Part shown: in pieces, positions 34,672-48,900 of the stretch | Layout of the letters: every line of letters begins with the position of its first letter | Numbering within the stretch: position 1 is the stretch's first letter | Assembly (NCBI GenBank): GCA_963969345.1 | Contig: OZ017766.1 | Coordinates: forward strand, 6,200,001-6,264,000 | Direction: 5' to 3' | DNA length: 64,000 bases | Source of the DNA: Turbatrix aceti | Taxonomy: Eukaryota; Nematoda; Chromadorea; Rhabditida; Panagrolaimidae | The notes under the pieces: generated by a model | The model's input: the letters and a program-made list of their open reading frames with translations, nothing else | Database searches by the model: none | What the model was told of the DNA's origin: nothing | Program-made: the position numbers and the translations under genes

Positions 34672-37615
34672 TCACACGTCCAGGCCCTTGACCAGCACCT
34701 GGTTGACGCAGGTTGCCACGCAGTCGCTCTGGCACATGAAGACGCACATTTCATCGGGAGGATTTTTGAGCTTTTTGCATTCCGACTCACAAACGTGTTC
34801 GCAGGATTCCTCGCAGCGTTGTTGGATAGAGGATGATGAGGATTTTTCGCCCTGCACGCTGGGTGGAAGGGCGGGTTTTTGTTTTGGGTCAAAACTTTTG
34901 GTTGTGCCGGGTGGGGTGGGGGCTGCTGGAGCTGGTTGGGGCGTTGTGTTGTTGTTGTTGTTGCTCGGGAACGGGGTAGACGACACAGGGGAGTATGCTG
35001 GGGTCGCTGGGGGTTCGGCATCTGCGTGCTGTGACTGTGGCACTTCGTCATGGAGCCCGGCATTGATGCACTCTGGCAGGCAGAGGGGCATGCACGCAGG
35101 AATGCAGGATTTCTCAACAGCGGAATTTGTCAGTGAAAGCGTTTTTTGAATAGACTTGTCAGTTGTCGCGTGCTGGACACTACCGGTCAGCGATGGCACG
35201 ATGTAGGGCGGCTGTGCCACGTAGCTCTTTTGTTGCGCTGAGGGATAAGCCTGCGCAGACTGGGAGTAGGCATAGGCCTGACCGCCTTGGGAATAAGGCT
35301 GGTAGGTCGGTTGCTGGACTGTCTGGGCCTGGCGATGGCCCTGGGGAAGCTGAGCAGCCTGAGCACTTTGCGCATAGGCCTGTGAAGCCTGGTTGGTTTG
35401 AGCAGCCTGAAGAAGGGTCTGAGCAGCCTGAGGATAGGCCTGACCGCCCTGATTTGTTTGGGGACGTATCACTGGGACTACTTGGCTGGTTGCCTGGGGT
35501 GCTTGGTTTGCTTGGGGATAGCCACGATTGACCTGCGAATATGTTTGAGTTGGTTGAGTGCTTTGACTGTATGCCTGAGCTCCTTGATTGGCCTGTTGAT
35601 AGGTCTGAGCAGCCTGAGCTTGAGCCTGAGAATTTTGCTGGTAGGTCTGAGTACCCTGAGCCTGAGCATTTTGCTGATAGGCCTGAGCCTGAGCCTGAGC
35701 CTGAGGCCGAGCCTGAGCCTGAGCCTGAGCACTTTGCTGATAGGCCTGACCTGCCTGAGCCTGAGCATTTTGCTGATAGGCCTGACCAGCCTGAGCCTGA
35801 GCCTGAGCACTTTGCTGATAGGCCTGACCTGCCTGAGCCTGGGCACTTTGCTGATAAGCCTGAGCCTGAGCCTGAGCCTGAGCCTGCCCAGGCTGACTAC
35901 CTTGCTTATAATTCTGAATAGGTTGTTGGGCCGCCTGACCGGCCTGACCAGCCTGAGCGTAGGTCTAAAAACCAAAATAACCTGACTTGTTTACAACTCA
36001 TATTTACCAACCTGTACATAAGGACTACCGCCGTTCCTATTGTAACCCTGCGTGTTCTGAAGCAAAGGCACTCCCGTAGGACCGTAAGCCGTCTTCAAAA
36101 AGCCTTTGGAATTTTCCGTTGAAGGCAAAGACTTTCCGACAATGCAGTCAGGCTCGCAGGCAGGCATGCATCTTGCGGGGCAACTGATGGCTCCAGCGGG
36201 GTAGCCAAGGGATGATTGTTGCTGCTGAGTGTTATAATTGGCAATGCAGGAGGGCTGACATGTGGGTTGGCAGGTCTGAAAAACAATAGATCAAAAAATT
36301 GAGTTGAAACAGTCAACAAACCTGAGGACACTGCTGCTGCACCTGAACCTGAGCTTGTTGTAGGCAAGAATCCTCGCATTTGGGCATGCATTGAGACACG
36401 CAGAATGTATTTGCAGGTGCTGGTCTGAATGCTGTTGGAGTTGTTGCTACTGGGAGCGGAGAAGTCGAAGTTGTCTGTCGAGCCTGAGCAATGCAGGCCG
36501 GTTGACAGGCCGGCATGCACGTCGCCACGCAGGAAACCGGAGGCGTGGGACTCATAATATACCCAAAACTGGGTGCAGTAGCTGCTTGGACGCAGGTTGG
36601 CTGGCAGGTTGGCATGCATGCCGGGACACAGCTCACTGTTGCTGGTGTCGGAGCCGGAGTCGGGGTCGTTGGACTGTACGCGGTCGTGCACGACGGCAGA
36701 CATGCTGGTTGGCAGGGAGCGACGCAATACTGGCTTGGAGCGGTTGTTGGGGGCTGCGCGAGCACCGGGGGAGGGGTCGGGGTGATGGCGAAGCAGTTAT
36801 TGTTGCAGGTCTGGACGCATGTCTGTTGGCATTGGGGAAAAGTGAGTTCAAGACGGATGCAGACCTTCTGGCAGGATCCTGGACACTGTTGCGTGCAACT
36901 CGCGATCATCGGATTTGCAGGAGTGGCTTTTGTGACGGGTTTTACGACTTCGTTAGCCAAACAGGTGCTTTGACAGGATTCCTGGCAGGTTGCGACGCAC
37001 TGAGACGGTTTTTGGCCATTGGCAATGCAATTCTGCTGGCAGTTGGTATTGCACCTAGGCATGCAGTTGCACGGACAGTTGGGCTGACCGATGGGGCACT
37101 GACAAGTCCGAGGGGTGCCAGTGCCACCGACGATCATGACATGAGGAGCCGGAGATCCCGAAGACCCGGCTGAAAACTGAGCACAGGTGTTCTGACATGT
37201 AAACTGGCAGGTAGGTGTGCACTTTGAAGCAGGTTGACGATTGGCTATGCAGGATTTTGTACAGGCGTTTTCGCAACTTGAACGGCATTTGGAATTTATA
37301 CGGTTGTTGAAGAAGATAGGACTGAATGCCTGGGCTACGCAGCCGCAGTTGTTTAGGATTGATCGGGTGCATCTGAAAAATTTATTTGAATTTGAGGGGT
37401 GAGAGGAAAAATGATATATGTATCTACCTGCAAATAGTTTCACTCGAACACCGACAATTTACGGGTTTTACCGGGGTCGATGATGGATCACAGGGACATT
37501 CTGAGTTCTGGGGCTTCGAATTGGAAGTTGAATCTGCGGCGACGAGAAAAATGCACAACGTAGTAAACAAAAAAAATCCAGAAGTTGTCGTTGTCATCCT
37601 TCGCTTCGCAGGCAT
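34672..37615 (-). CDS. secreted Cys-rich protein with Gln/Ala-rich repeat domain
   Basis: Four exons give 931 aa: 37428-37615, 36322-37372, 36012-36275, 34672-35964. The N-terminus has a signal-like hydrophobic stretch (GFFLFTTLCIFLVAADS). Exons 2-3 hold about ten modules with cysteines every fourth residue (CVPACMPTCQPTC, CMPACQPACI, CQESCQSTC) separated by Pro/Thr-rich linkers. Exon 4 starts with a low-complexity Gln/Ala/Tyr domain (QAYQQSAQAQAG-type units) and ends with further Cx3C modules. It would be exported and disulphide cross-linked; cuticle, pharyngeal lining or eggshell structure is a reasonable guess, like nematode PQN/ABU-type proteins, but no specific orthologue is recognised. 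A TTTTTCAG acceptor lies 9 nt before the ATG. An alternative start is six codons further in. Confidence 0.82.
35560..35964 (-). repeat. coding CAG-GCT low-complexity repeat
   Basis: On the coding (minus) strand, CAG GCT CAG GCT runs alternate with TAT CAG CAA, giving QAQA and QAYQQ units about 10-16 residues long. Such tracts are prone to length change. Confidence 0.75.
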
Positions 37616-40600
37616 CTGAGAGCCCTGAAAAACAATTTGGCATGACAACGCATGCGAAAAAAAAAACAACGCTAAGAATACAAAAGTATCTACAAAGGTG
37701 CAAAGGTACAAAGGTATCCGGTTGGTCATCGCGCACGGTCGCGCAGGATTGAGACAAATCACAATTGACCACCTGCTGCCTTCTCCGGAGGTGTGAAACG
37801 AAACAAATCCGGGTAGTTGCAGGAGGAGAGGGGGGAGATTTGTCATTGTAACCGATGATTCGGGAAAACATCCTCAACAAAGGTATATTCGCTCCAGGGA
37901 TTAACACATTGCAGAAAAAAAAAGAAGTTCGCAAAAGATCGGAAGATCGGAAGATCGGATCAAAGGAAGTTGAGTGAATGATTACAAAGAAACGTAAAAA
38001 ATGGGAAGTGACAAAAACATGCACTTTTTTACTTTTCAAAAACAGGTAAAACACTTGCAAAAAAATGAGTAACCTTCAGGTAAAAAATGTGTCAAATTGA
38101 ATTTTTTGAAGACTCAAAACTCGTTTGATAAATATTATAAAAAAAACATCTTGAAAGCTTTCAGTTTTTTTTCATCAAACAAAAATGCGTTTAACTTTTT
38201 TGAACGCTTGAAAGCTTGAATGCCTGGAAAAGTATCAAATTGGGCAACACCTAACCTACTCAAAAGCATACATCCAAGCTGACACTCCAAAAACCGATTG
38301 ATTCATCCATTGTCAATGACCTCCCTGATAGACGCGCTGAACGAACACGAACGAACGCTGCTAGATTCTCTGAAATCTGAGTAAACGCGATAAACGATGG
38401 ACGATGGACGATGATTTTGATTTTTATTTCTTTTTGCACCTACTTGCTTGCTTGCTTACTTGTCTGTATGTAGCTAGCAATCAAGAAGCAAAAAAGACTC
38501 ATTAAAAAGGTTTGAGCAAACAAATAACCATATAACCTCCCCCTCACCCGACAATCGGGATTATAAGTTGGCGAGTGAGTTCATAAACGAAAGAAAGTTA
38601 GCGTATGCATGTAATTTTGAAGACAAAAAATACAGACAAATTTTTTTTCCGACAAAAAACAAACACAAAAAAATGAATATGCACCTGAAATCCAATCTCG
38701 TTCGTTTGACAGTGGTTTGAAACCATCCATGACTGACCGGAGCTTATACTTATATACTTTTTTGAATGTTGAAATGCTCAAAAAGTTAAATATTTAGTTA
38801 GTCCCCCAAAAAAAACCAAAACCAGAACGAACACAAGCGTGGGAGTTCTGCTAATTTTTTTTATCAGTTTTTGTCTCCCAATCGGCTTCCGGAAATCCAG
38901 TCAAAAACTGTCGCGCGCATGATTGATCCTCTCAAAAAAATTTTCACATCTGCTAAATTGACGTGTCAACAATTTTCGGTTTTCGAATATTTTTTAGTAA
39001 AAACCAAAAAAAAAATGTTTGATAAATTTTGATGAACGACAAAAAAGTTCAAGTGATTAAGAGTCGCCGAAGGATTAATAAACAATGAAGATAGCTGTAC
39101 AGGGATCGAGAAAAATGTCTTTGAATAACGACAAAAAGTAGCCGATTCACCAATTAACAAGTCGCAAGGCGGATAATCTATTGTGTCAAACAGGAGGGGT
39201 TGGCGACAACAACTTGGAGCTACCCGGGTGGGTGTAGAATACAATGGAGGTGTAGTTCGGGGAGAAGACCCGGGAGGGAAAAGCTGGGATGCTGGGATGC
39301 TGGGATGGGGGTCGTTCGCGCGCTTGACTACCCCCTGGGGACACACCGGTCAGTTTTGAAAAAAAAAAGAAAAAGAAGCGACAAAACACGAAACATTCAG
39401 TCACCCTCCCTCCATCTTTGGATCCTGTCGTGTTTTTCTGTCATGTAAACTGTCCAACCACAAAGGAAAGGTGAATTTTCAAGCAACAAATCCAGTGTTG
39501 CCAGTGGAACTGGCTGGATTTTGACCGATAAACGTGTCGTCGTTGTCGCCGACGATGATGATGACTGGCAGCAGCACCGTCTTTGAGGTGTCAAAAGAGT
39601 GTGGTGGCTAGCTGTCATTACACCCGAAAAACAATAGCACAATGAATGTATCTAAATTGCTAGAAGTCAGTCCATAGGGGGGGATAATGACAGCGATTTT
39701 TCCCTTTTTTAGACAAAAATAAAATTTTGTGTCTGAAACAATTTGATTTTCAAAAAAAACAGCAAAAAATGACGAAAAAAATTCGATCAAAAATCAAAAT
39801 GTTTTTTTGGGGGGTTTTGAACGAAATTTGACAGGTCTATGACATCCGGGTGTAAAATCGTTTGCATTGAAAAATTTTTTGACGTTGAAAATAATTGAGG
39901 GTGTTTTGCAATGAATTTGACGAAAATAACAGTCAGTAAATCAGGAACGCGGATTTGAAAGTTTGAAATGCACGGAAAAAAATACAAAGGACTAAATTTG
40001 ACAATATCAAGTTTTTTTTTATATTTATAAAAAAAAACAGGTATTATTCGGGTCTCAAACCGAATATTCTGGTAAGTCAATTTTCGGTTTTTTGTGTTTA
40101 ATGACTCAAAATTTGACCTATTCACGACTGTATTTGTTGTTTTTAGAAAAAAAATACAGGTAATTAAAAGCACTGATCATGAGTTTTGAAAATTATACCA
40201 TTCACATATTGCAAAGACAGCAAGCTATACACGGTTAACTTACGCAGTATAAGTTACGCGCTAACAACCCACTTCACCTGCAATTCCGAAATCACTTGAC
40301 AAACCGCATGCATACTCATCGAGATATCCTTGTTGGTTTTTTTAAGTTGCTTTGCGGGATTTGGTCATCTTATCCAGTTGTTTCCTTGATGCACATGTTT
40401 GTCAAAAAAAAAGAACTTTTTTTCTGCACGTTAATGTTTTTAAAAACGCACTTCAACATAATTGGAACTATATAACTTGTTTTCGAAGTAACAATGTTGA
40501 AACAAATCAAATTGTTTTCTTCCAAAATTTAAAATAACAGATTTTTCGGTCGTCGTACAAAAAAATAACTTTTCTATTTTTTTGTAAAAAATTGAAAAAA

Positions 40601-43600
40601 AACAACTTGTTTCAAGAAAATCAAACAAACTGTTTTTCTTCCAGAAAAGTGTTTGTTTTTTGTATTTATAAACATTCTTTGTAATAAATAAAATCACGTG
40701 AATGCGGATGAAATCTATTTCGGTGGTCGAATGAGACAACACCCCCACCGTGTGTAAACATGTAAGAGAGCTCCTACTTGAGGTACATTACATATAAATA
40801 TACCTGAGTTTGATTCAAGTTCGCCAGGTGACGCGAAGATCGCTAGGTGTCTGTCTGCTATTTTTCAGATCCTGAGTCACTGGTTTACGTGAACCATGGT
40901 TTTTCTAAAAAAAATATTGTTTCATATAATTATATTAGTCATACATTTTTCCTGCATCAGACAAAGCGAGATCAGTCAGGACATTGTCTGATAATAGTTT
41001 TATGAATGGGTTTTGTGTTTTTTGAAATGCGTAATAAAAATATATTTTTATAAAAAACACAGTGCTATATTTTTAATTTTTAATTTGTGATTTTATTTCA
41101 TTTGAATATTGAGTTTTTAAGAAACTTTTGTTTTCGACTGAAAAATTTAATTTTCGAATTTAATTTTTTTTTCAAATTTTAAAGCTGCGAACTTTGCTCG
41201 TTTTTCAAAACTTTGTTCTTTGTTATCTGAATCGGCATTTCTGTGCCCGTGCAAAAACAATATTTCTGTTTTTTTTGATGCAAGTTAGTTTCCACTGTAA
41301 AATTTTAGCAGCCCCTTATTTTTTGTTCTATTCAAAAATCATCAAAACATGTATCAAATTTCCACGCGCGCCCAAAAAAATGAAAAGAATAAAAAAGTCG
41401 TCTGTAGCACCACCCAAAAATTGTGAAAAGCTACATACGTTTTGTTTCTTTTTTTGCAACCAAGATGAGAAAAAAAAGGTTATTTACTCTCGTATATTTT
41501 CACATGAAAGCAAGAAACTGTGGGCGTTTATGTGTTTTTTGTATCCACGGAGCTATGTATATGATACTATTTCTGGTGAGGTCGTTGAGCTGGGTTTATT
41601 TTATTCACCCTTCAAGGCGCAAAACCAGGACTTGTTATTCTCCCTCGGTTGCCGTGCCATTATTCATCCGTCTCATTACGGCTTATGGCAACTCTTCAAA
41701 GCACAAAAAAATGGTTTTCAAAAAAAAAAACAGCCGTGACTGCAATGCAGTAGTGGCGGGAAGAGGGCTAAAGTAAGCCATATGACGGTTGGTGGGATAA
41801 TGTAAATACGGCCTCCCTCCGAAGGGCATTGTTTATGCATTTTGAGTGGTTTTTGTAAACTGTAAATCTCTCTTGGCGTACTTTTTAGCCTGTTTGAAAA
41901 ATCTTAGTCAGTCATTGTTTCACGCACGCACAAGCATGGAATCTCTGAAGAGGAGTAGGGCGTTTTGAAGAGGCTTTTTTGACCTTGAACGCTTCTTTTT
42001 TTGTCTTTTTTGATGCCAGGAGCCATATTTGACCTGCTCCTGAGTTTTATGCGATATCACAAAGCTCAGTTTTTTTGTCAAGCAAACATCAGCGGAGCTT
42101 TTATTTGTAAAATTTTTGCATTAATGTGTTAATAAAAATTTATATGCAACCTTGACTGCAGTAGGTACGTTTTCTAACGATAACACCAAATTTGATTTAT
42201 TAAATCATAGCTTTTACAAACATCAAGGCCAAAGTTGCTCATGCCATTTGCATTTTTTTAAACTTATTTAGCTTTGATTGTTCATTTATTTTCATGACGC
42301 GTTCTATGTTCTGTTGGTGTGTGTTTCAAATTTTTTTAATAAAATAGAGCATTTTTTTAAACATTTGTTTTAATTTTTTATGGTTTAAAATTTTTTAAAT
42401 ATTTTTTTAAGTGCTATAAATTTTTTTTACCGTTAAAAATAATTATATTTTTTTACATTATTTTCGAATTCGTCTTTGAAAATCTTATTTTTTTGAAAAA
42501 AAATATATAATTGCACATTTTATTTTTTAAACACAGTTATAAACATAAATAGTTTATTTATATTTTAAATTTTTCCTGGTATTGGTATTTTCATTTCAAG
42601 AATTCAGCATCAAACCACATGTTCTTTAACTCAAGCAAAACTTTTTTTTCAACAAAAGCTCCCCTCATTTTTTGAACGAACGATTTCTGCCTGATCATCT
42701 GTCTGAAATGTGTTCGGGCTATTAATTTTGCGAATTACGCAAAACCCATCCGACCCCTCATTTTCTTCTCCTCCTACACGCTTATACACTTATTTATTTA
42801 TAAATAAATTTGAGACGTGTAATTGCGTCTGCATTTTTTTTATAATGTTCGTCCGCATTTTTTTGGATTTGGCATTTCTAATTTTTAGAAAACAATAAAT
42901 TTTACTCATTCGAACGTGTTATTTATTTTTGTGGGGAGGGATAAAACATAAATCCGATTACCGACACTCATGGGAATGTTTTTATCCTGAAATGTTTAAT
43001 TTTTGTTTTGCTTTTGGTTTATGGGCGTTTAACAAAGGCAAAGCGCAACCAACTTTTTACGTGACTTGGCTTTTTTTGGGTGAAGGTCTCACGGTTGTTT
43101 TTCTATGTATGTTTTTTTTTTATGCGACTTGGGACTCACATCAGAAATCAGTTATTGAACATAAAACATAGATAAGCATTTTTTGAACGTTGTTGCGTCG
43201 TAATGAGGTCCCAAATGATTCTTTTTCATAAGTTTTGGTTTTTGTGGACTTTGAAAACTTCCTGTTGCCCAAGTGGCTCGAATAGCACGTCACTGACGTC
43301 TATTATAATTTTGTTAAAAAAACTTGTATCTAATTTCGATCTCATTGTTATCAATTTTGGATAAATTTTTAAATTGATGAAAAAATTCTTTTTTTTTTTC
43401 TCGTTGTTAACACAAATTCAAAATTCGGAAATTCGGATCGAGTGTCCAAATTTAAAAATTTTTTAGGTCGCTTTTGAGCTCATTTTTTCATTTGATATTA
43501 TTTTTTCATTTAATTATTTATCACTTTTTACCCAACATTTTTCGAAAAACATCAAAACATGCAAATGCAAAAAAATTCTAATTAACAAAAACAAAAAATT

Positions 43601-45784
43601 GGCGAAATATTTACTTCCCCATTCTTTGAATGTTTGAAAAAAACTAGCGCCTCACATGAGTCAGGGTACATCGTGGCGTCATGTTTTTGAACTAATGAGC
43701 GAGGCAGAACAGCGGGTCGCCTTTTTTCCTTTCTTTTTTTTTCGCCCAACCCTTCTTTTTTCCTTCGGTGCTAAAAACGGTGAAAAAAAAATATCCAAAA
43801 CCGAATTTGATATACATCATTCGTCTGTCCATGGGGAAAGAAAGAGAAAGTGCTGGTATGCCCTTCCCTAGGCAAGCCTGGGTCCAGGTGGCACACTCAC
43901 TACCTTTCGGCAAATTTTTTCCTACGATGTTTGTTTGTTTTGGCCACTACCGAAAGGTTTTCTTCAATCTGACGACATGCAAAAAAAATTGTGTTCTGTT
44001 CAGCTAATTCACCTGGACTGGAGGGGTCGCGAGCAATAAATGTTGCATTTCCGCTGAATTGTTCATTATCGAATCAACTAACAACTTTTTTTCTCTGGTA
44101 GGAGCCAACCAACGTCGCCGGTCGTCGGTCGGCATCGATAAATAAATAAATGGATTACATAAAATTAACTTTACACAACGGTTACCTTTTTTGACTCTTT
44201 TTTCACGTTTCTAAACACTCATTTTACTACTAAAGTTTTTTGCGTTTATTTGTGTCAACGAGTATTTTTTCTCAAATGACGAAGAACTTTTTTGTGTATA
44301 CAATTATTTTTTCAAGTCACTTCACTTTTTATTTGACATGAATTTTTGGATAGTCTGACCCGGTTTTGACAACAAAAAAATTATTGTTGCCAATAGCGCC
44401 TGAGGGTTTCCCCGAGTTACATACGTTGAAGTTTTTTTGTGCGGGTGGTCGGGGATGCCGGAGGCGGAGGAGGTGAAATTGCTTTGTTTTATTCTCCTCC
44501 TTGACGACAAACTGAATTCCGTGGAAACTATTTTTAACGAGTTTTGGTATAAAAAATTAATACCATAATTTTGTTGTTTATCGAATCAAAAAAAATGTTT
44601 TTGATTTTGATTTTGATTTTCGAGACGTGTTTTTTAACGAAAAATCGAAATTCTTTTTTTTTCTTTTTTTTTAGTTTTTTTCCGTTTTTTTCGTTTTTTA
44701 GTTTTTTTTCCTGTTTTTTTCGTTTTTTTTGTCGTTTTTTTGTGTTTTTTACGTTTTTTTCAACGGGTGTTCTTTGGTTTCTGCAAAGTTTACTTTTGTT
44801 CTGAACTGATCTGATCTGATCTGAGCCATGACCTGAGCTCACCTAAACAAATCTGAGTTGCACTAGCTGATGTAACAGAAAATGAATCACTTCACTGTCT
44901 GTAGATAGATCACCGTACATGTTTTTTGTATCCCCGTCAAATTGTTTGGTCTTGTACTTTTTGGTAAGCGGACGAGCACAATCTTTGTCGTGGTGGTGCA
45001 AAACAATGGTTAACCCATCGTTAAACAATGCTTTCTGTTTGTCTATTCTACCAAACTACGCAGGACCAAAGGGATGACGCAGGTCTCGTAACGGTTTTCT
45101 TTTCGAACGACTGACGATACCGGGTTACGCAGAACTTGCGCGCACGTAGTTGGTCGTGACCAGATGGGTTTTACCTGATTTTACCGGACAGCAGATGACT
45201 GACTGCTCATTTTTGATGTCGTGGGATGACGTCGCTGACATCCGAATCAAATGTTTTACACTTACGCGGACGCCGATTTTTTTTGTTCCTTGTTGTTACG
45301 ATACTCAATTGTTATGTATGATTCCCGATTTTCTTTCTTTTCACACTGAAAAACACTTTTGATCAAGCGGGTATAAATACAATACATTTTTGAGTGCACC
45401 TGATATTGAAAAAAAAATGTTGACACGTCGTAACTTTTTTGCAAAATCCAAAAAAATGTGAATTCAAAGAATTTTCTGTCACAAAGGTGACCTTTTTTTT
45501 GCTGTTTGAACGTAAATACATAAAATATTTATTCATTGTTCATCTTTGAACGTTCGTGCATTCGTGCCATTTTACCGTAGGCTACACTGTTACTATCGTT
45601 TTGCCGGGGTTTTGGTTTAATTTGATTTTCTTTATTCGTTTTATTGCATTTAAAATTTTTATTTGGTCCCTAAAGAAATTTTTAAATTAATTATAATTAT
45701 GCATAATGACCAGATATTATTCATACATTCGTTTACGCTATCAACAAAAAAAATAATCCTCCTAACAATGTTTGTATTTTTCAG
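37616..45784. other. 8-kb gene-poor region
   Basis: No ORF here shows family features. Seen: an 8-bp repeat AGATCGGA three times near 37936-37959, GCTGGGAT repeats near 39283-39307, and an inverted pair ACCTTTCGG/CCGAAAGGT at 43902-43910 and 43950-43958. ORFs near 44571-44842 are T/A-run artefacts. Such deserts often carry distal regulatory DNA, which I cannot show here. Confidence 0.4.
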
Positions 45785-45940
45785 AAAACAGGAAATTGCC
45801 TCATCCCCCTCACCCCAATACAACCGCAAAAGCATTATCAGGAGATTATGAGTACCGTATCCGCCCGTCGACACCGTTTTGAGCGGCAAATGGCATTTTC
45901 AAGTGGCAGCACGGATACCGAGATTGGTGATATCACTCCG
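45785..45940 (+). CDS. candidate 5' coding exon of an unidentified gene
   Basis: A TTTTTCAG acceptor ends at 45784; the exon continues through a short leader to ATG at 45848 and codes for 31 residues (MSTVSARRHRFERQMAF then SSGSTDTEIGDITP) before a perfect GTAAGT donor at 45941, phase 0. Codon use is balanced, unlike the surroundings. I find no second exon in the window, so the intron would be long or the gene continues past 64000. The family is not recognised. Confidence 0.5.
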
Positions 45941-48900
45941 GTAAGTTTGCCCTATTTTTTTGCATGTTTGGCTTTTATGGAATGATTTCTAATTTCTTTT
46001 TATGAAAGATATCTCATGTCGTATTTCACCTGGCACCTGGGCAAATGGTGGGATAAATAAAGACATCATTTTTGTTTACAAAAAAAAGTTATTTATGGCC
46101 AAAAACAGTTTTTATGGGTTCTGGAAAAAAATTGGGATACAGTAAATTTTTAAAATAATTTTTTTCTGTGATGAAACTGATTAAAAAAAAAAGTTTGCCT
46201 CACGCACGCACGCACGCACAAAATTATTTGAACCCCAGATAAGTATTTGTTTGTACAGCAGAATGCAACAAAACAACAAAATGCCTGAGAATTTTCAGTT
46301 TGGCTGACTCAAATAAACTCAAAACTTTTTTAACTCATAAAAAAATAAAAAAGTAAAGTAAATATTGACAACATTTTTTTTCTGAATTCATGGAAATTAA
46401 AAATTTGGAGGATTTTATGTTAGATTTTTTTTTAATAATCTGATGAAAGTTGGTGGAGGCGTGTCTTTGTTTACTCTTTGGGACATCTGATAAAGCCTAT
46501 TTTTTGCAAAATACAAAATTTTTATTACTCACTCAAGTGTCTTTTTGAACTTCTGCATTGTGTGAATCAGAAGACAAAAAACATGGGTTTGACTGGCTAC
46601 GGCTGGGATACTGTAATTGAGGTTAGGGCTAAAAAGTGAATGAATGAAAAATATTTTTTTATCTTTTGGGTGTACATATACTTTGAATGTTTTTTTTGGC
46701 TTTTTAATTATCTGGCGCCAATTTTTACGATCCAATTGTTTTGACGCTTCTTTTTTGGTTTTTGTTTTGTTCCATTGTTTTTTTATACAAACATGGAGTC
46801 TGTCATACTGTAGTTGAGATTTTGCCAGCAAAGTCAAGAAATCTCAGTCAGTCAATCAGTCGCACTTTTAATGCATCTTTGACGAACGCTGCACCGTGTC
46901 TCTGCCTCTGGGCTTGTTTGTGGTGGTCGTTGGTCCACCGACCCCCTCCCCCTCCACTGTCCTTGACAGAGTGCATTAGATCTAAATATTTTTATTGGGA
47001 AAAACACCTTTTTTTCTCACTATTTATTTTTGACCCCTGCGCTTACACGTCCTGCAGATGCAGATGCAGGCGCTGCAGAACAACTCCCGTGCAACATGTG
47101 AAGTGAAGTGTGGAGTGAGTGTCCACGTTGGTTGGTTGCAGCCACCCTCATCCTTGCCCCCCCCCTCCCACGAGATTATCAAAAATAGATAAAAAAAATT
47201 TTGTTATTTAAGAAAAAAAAAGTTTGATGAGCAGCAGCGTTCTCATGCATCCATGCGTTTGACAAGATTTGATGGATAACAAAACGTGACAATTTGCCAT
47301 CTCTTCCATTTATAAAAAAAATATAAAAAACGTATAAAAATGCTTGTTTTTTTCTTTTTTTCCCATTCTAAAATCTTTGATATTTAAAAGTTGACGGGTG
47401 CATTTATAAACAACAACAAACCACAAATTATGACTTCCTTATTTTTCTGTCTGTTCGGGACAAAAAAATGAATAGGTCTGAACTTTTTTTCATATTTTTT
47501 TTCAATTGGGTTTGTTTATTTTTATTTTTAGTACTTTTTATTTATTTCCTTCCCAAAAAAAAAATTTGTCAAAAATTTCTGGTCGGTCCCAATTTCCTGC
47601 TTTTTGTTCCGGAATTTGTTTGTCACCCAGCGGAAGAACCAAGCTGCAGTTCGTTCACGTGTGTCACAGTCGCATCTCCCCGGATGATGACGCAAATGTC
47701 ATATCCACGGAACTATTTATTTTGAATTGCAGCCAGGACCGATTGCTTACGTATTAAAATATTTTTTTGCAGTCTGCAGTCGTTTGTTGCCCGGAGGCAT
47801 TCATCGCTTGGCTCTTGGCTCTTGGTTCTTTTTTTTGCTGGTGTTCATCCAAAGTCCAAAAAGCATGTGTATGTGCAAACAAAGAAAAATGCACGATGCG
47901 CGGTGTCGGGGACGACGACGACGACGACAACGACCGGGCGATGACGTCGTCGATGAACGAATTCGAGGTGCTCGAAGTGGATAGGTTGTCGGGGATACAT
48001 ATGCATACGTGAATGCCCCATCTCTCATCCCTCTCCCCATCCCATTAGCATACTAATACGGATTCATCCGGTATCCAACCGTTTACGTCAAAAAGTGAGT
48101 AGGCCGGTGTCCGGTTGCCTAATGACTTAATTTCCTTCCAAATCCGCTTTATTCTGCAATACAAACAAATTAGTCAGTCTCATTGTTTCGAAACAATTAT
48201 CCTAATTGCGTCATATGTACTTCCTCCGTTGTTTTTGAGATGAATCATGTAAAGTCATTGTCAAGTTGGTGTTGTATACGTTGTAAATAATTATTTATAA
48301 CACAAAAATACTATGTGGGCTATCAAGTGGTTGGTTGGCTGCAAAGAATTTTCTTTCCGTCCAGAAAAAAAAAATTTAATTTATATCTATTACTATTTCG
48401 AGGGGGCCAAAGTTGCAAGTATGGGAATGAATTCCTTCTTTCCTGCGTAATAGTTCCCAGTACGTGGATAATGATACCTTTTTGGATCTTACAACATGAG
48501 TGCAATGCAATATTCATGAGTGCATGAAAACGCAGGAAACGAAATTTTGAAGTGAAATTTTGGACGCTTTTGAGGTAGCAATGACGTTGTTTCGGGAATT
48601 TTTGAGTGAAAAGCTTTTTCTGTATTCAGTTTTTTTTTCATTCGAGTATTTTTTTTGTATCTCAAAATAGTTACATTGATGGCTTTTTTTTGTTGGTGTT
48701 TGAAAAAATGCTACACGTGTGATTTTTTTAGTATAATGCGAAATTTTTTAAAAATATTTAGCGTAAAATTTTTGACTTTATGAAAAAAATTTCCAACAAG
48801 TTGCAAGCAACATGCAAACTCTTTTTGTTTAAAAACGATTTTTTCGGTGCTGAAAAAATTTTATTTTGCGTTTTGACCTTTTCAAAAGTGAAACTAATAT

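Noticed and set aside
37936..37959. AGATCGGA repeat resembling a sequencing-adapter start
   Set aside because: The 8-bp unit repeats and does not continue into adapter sequence, so it is a natural microsatellite.
38581..38781. minus ORF containing MDGFKPLSNERDWIS near a TATA-like word
   Set aside because: The only donor (GTGCAT) is weak and no partner exon is seen; not enough to call.
44534..44842. Lys-rich minus ORF and Phe-rich + ORF
   Set aside because: Both are translations of a poly-T/poly-A tract.
47940..48012. possible + first exon MTSSMNEFEVLEVD
   Set aside because: Follows a CGA repeat, weak GTTGTC donor, no further exon; could be repeat-derived.
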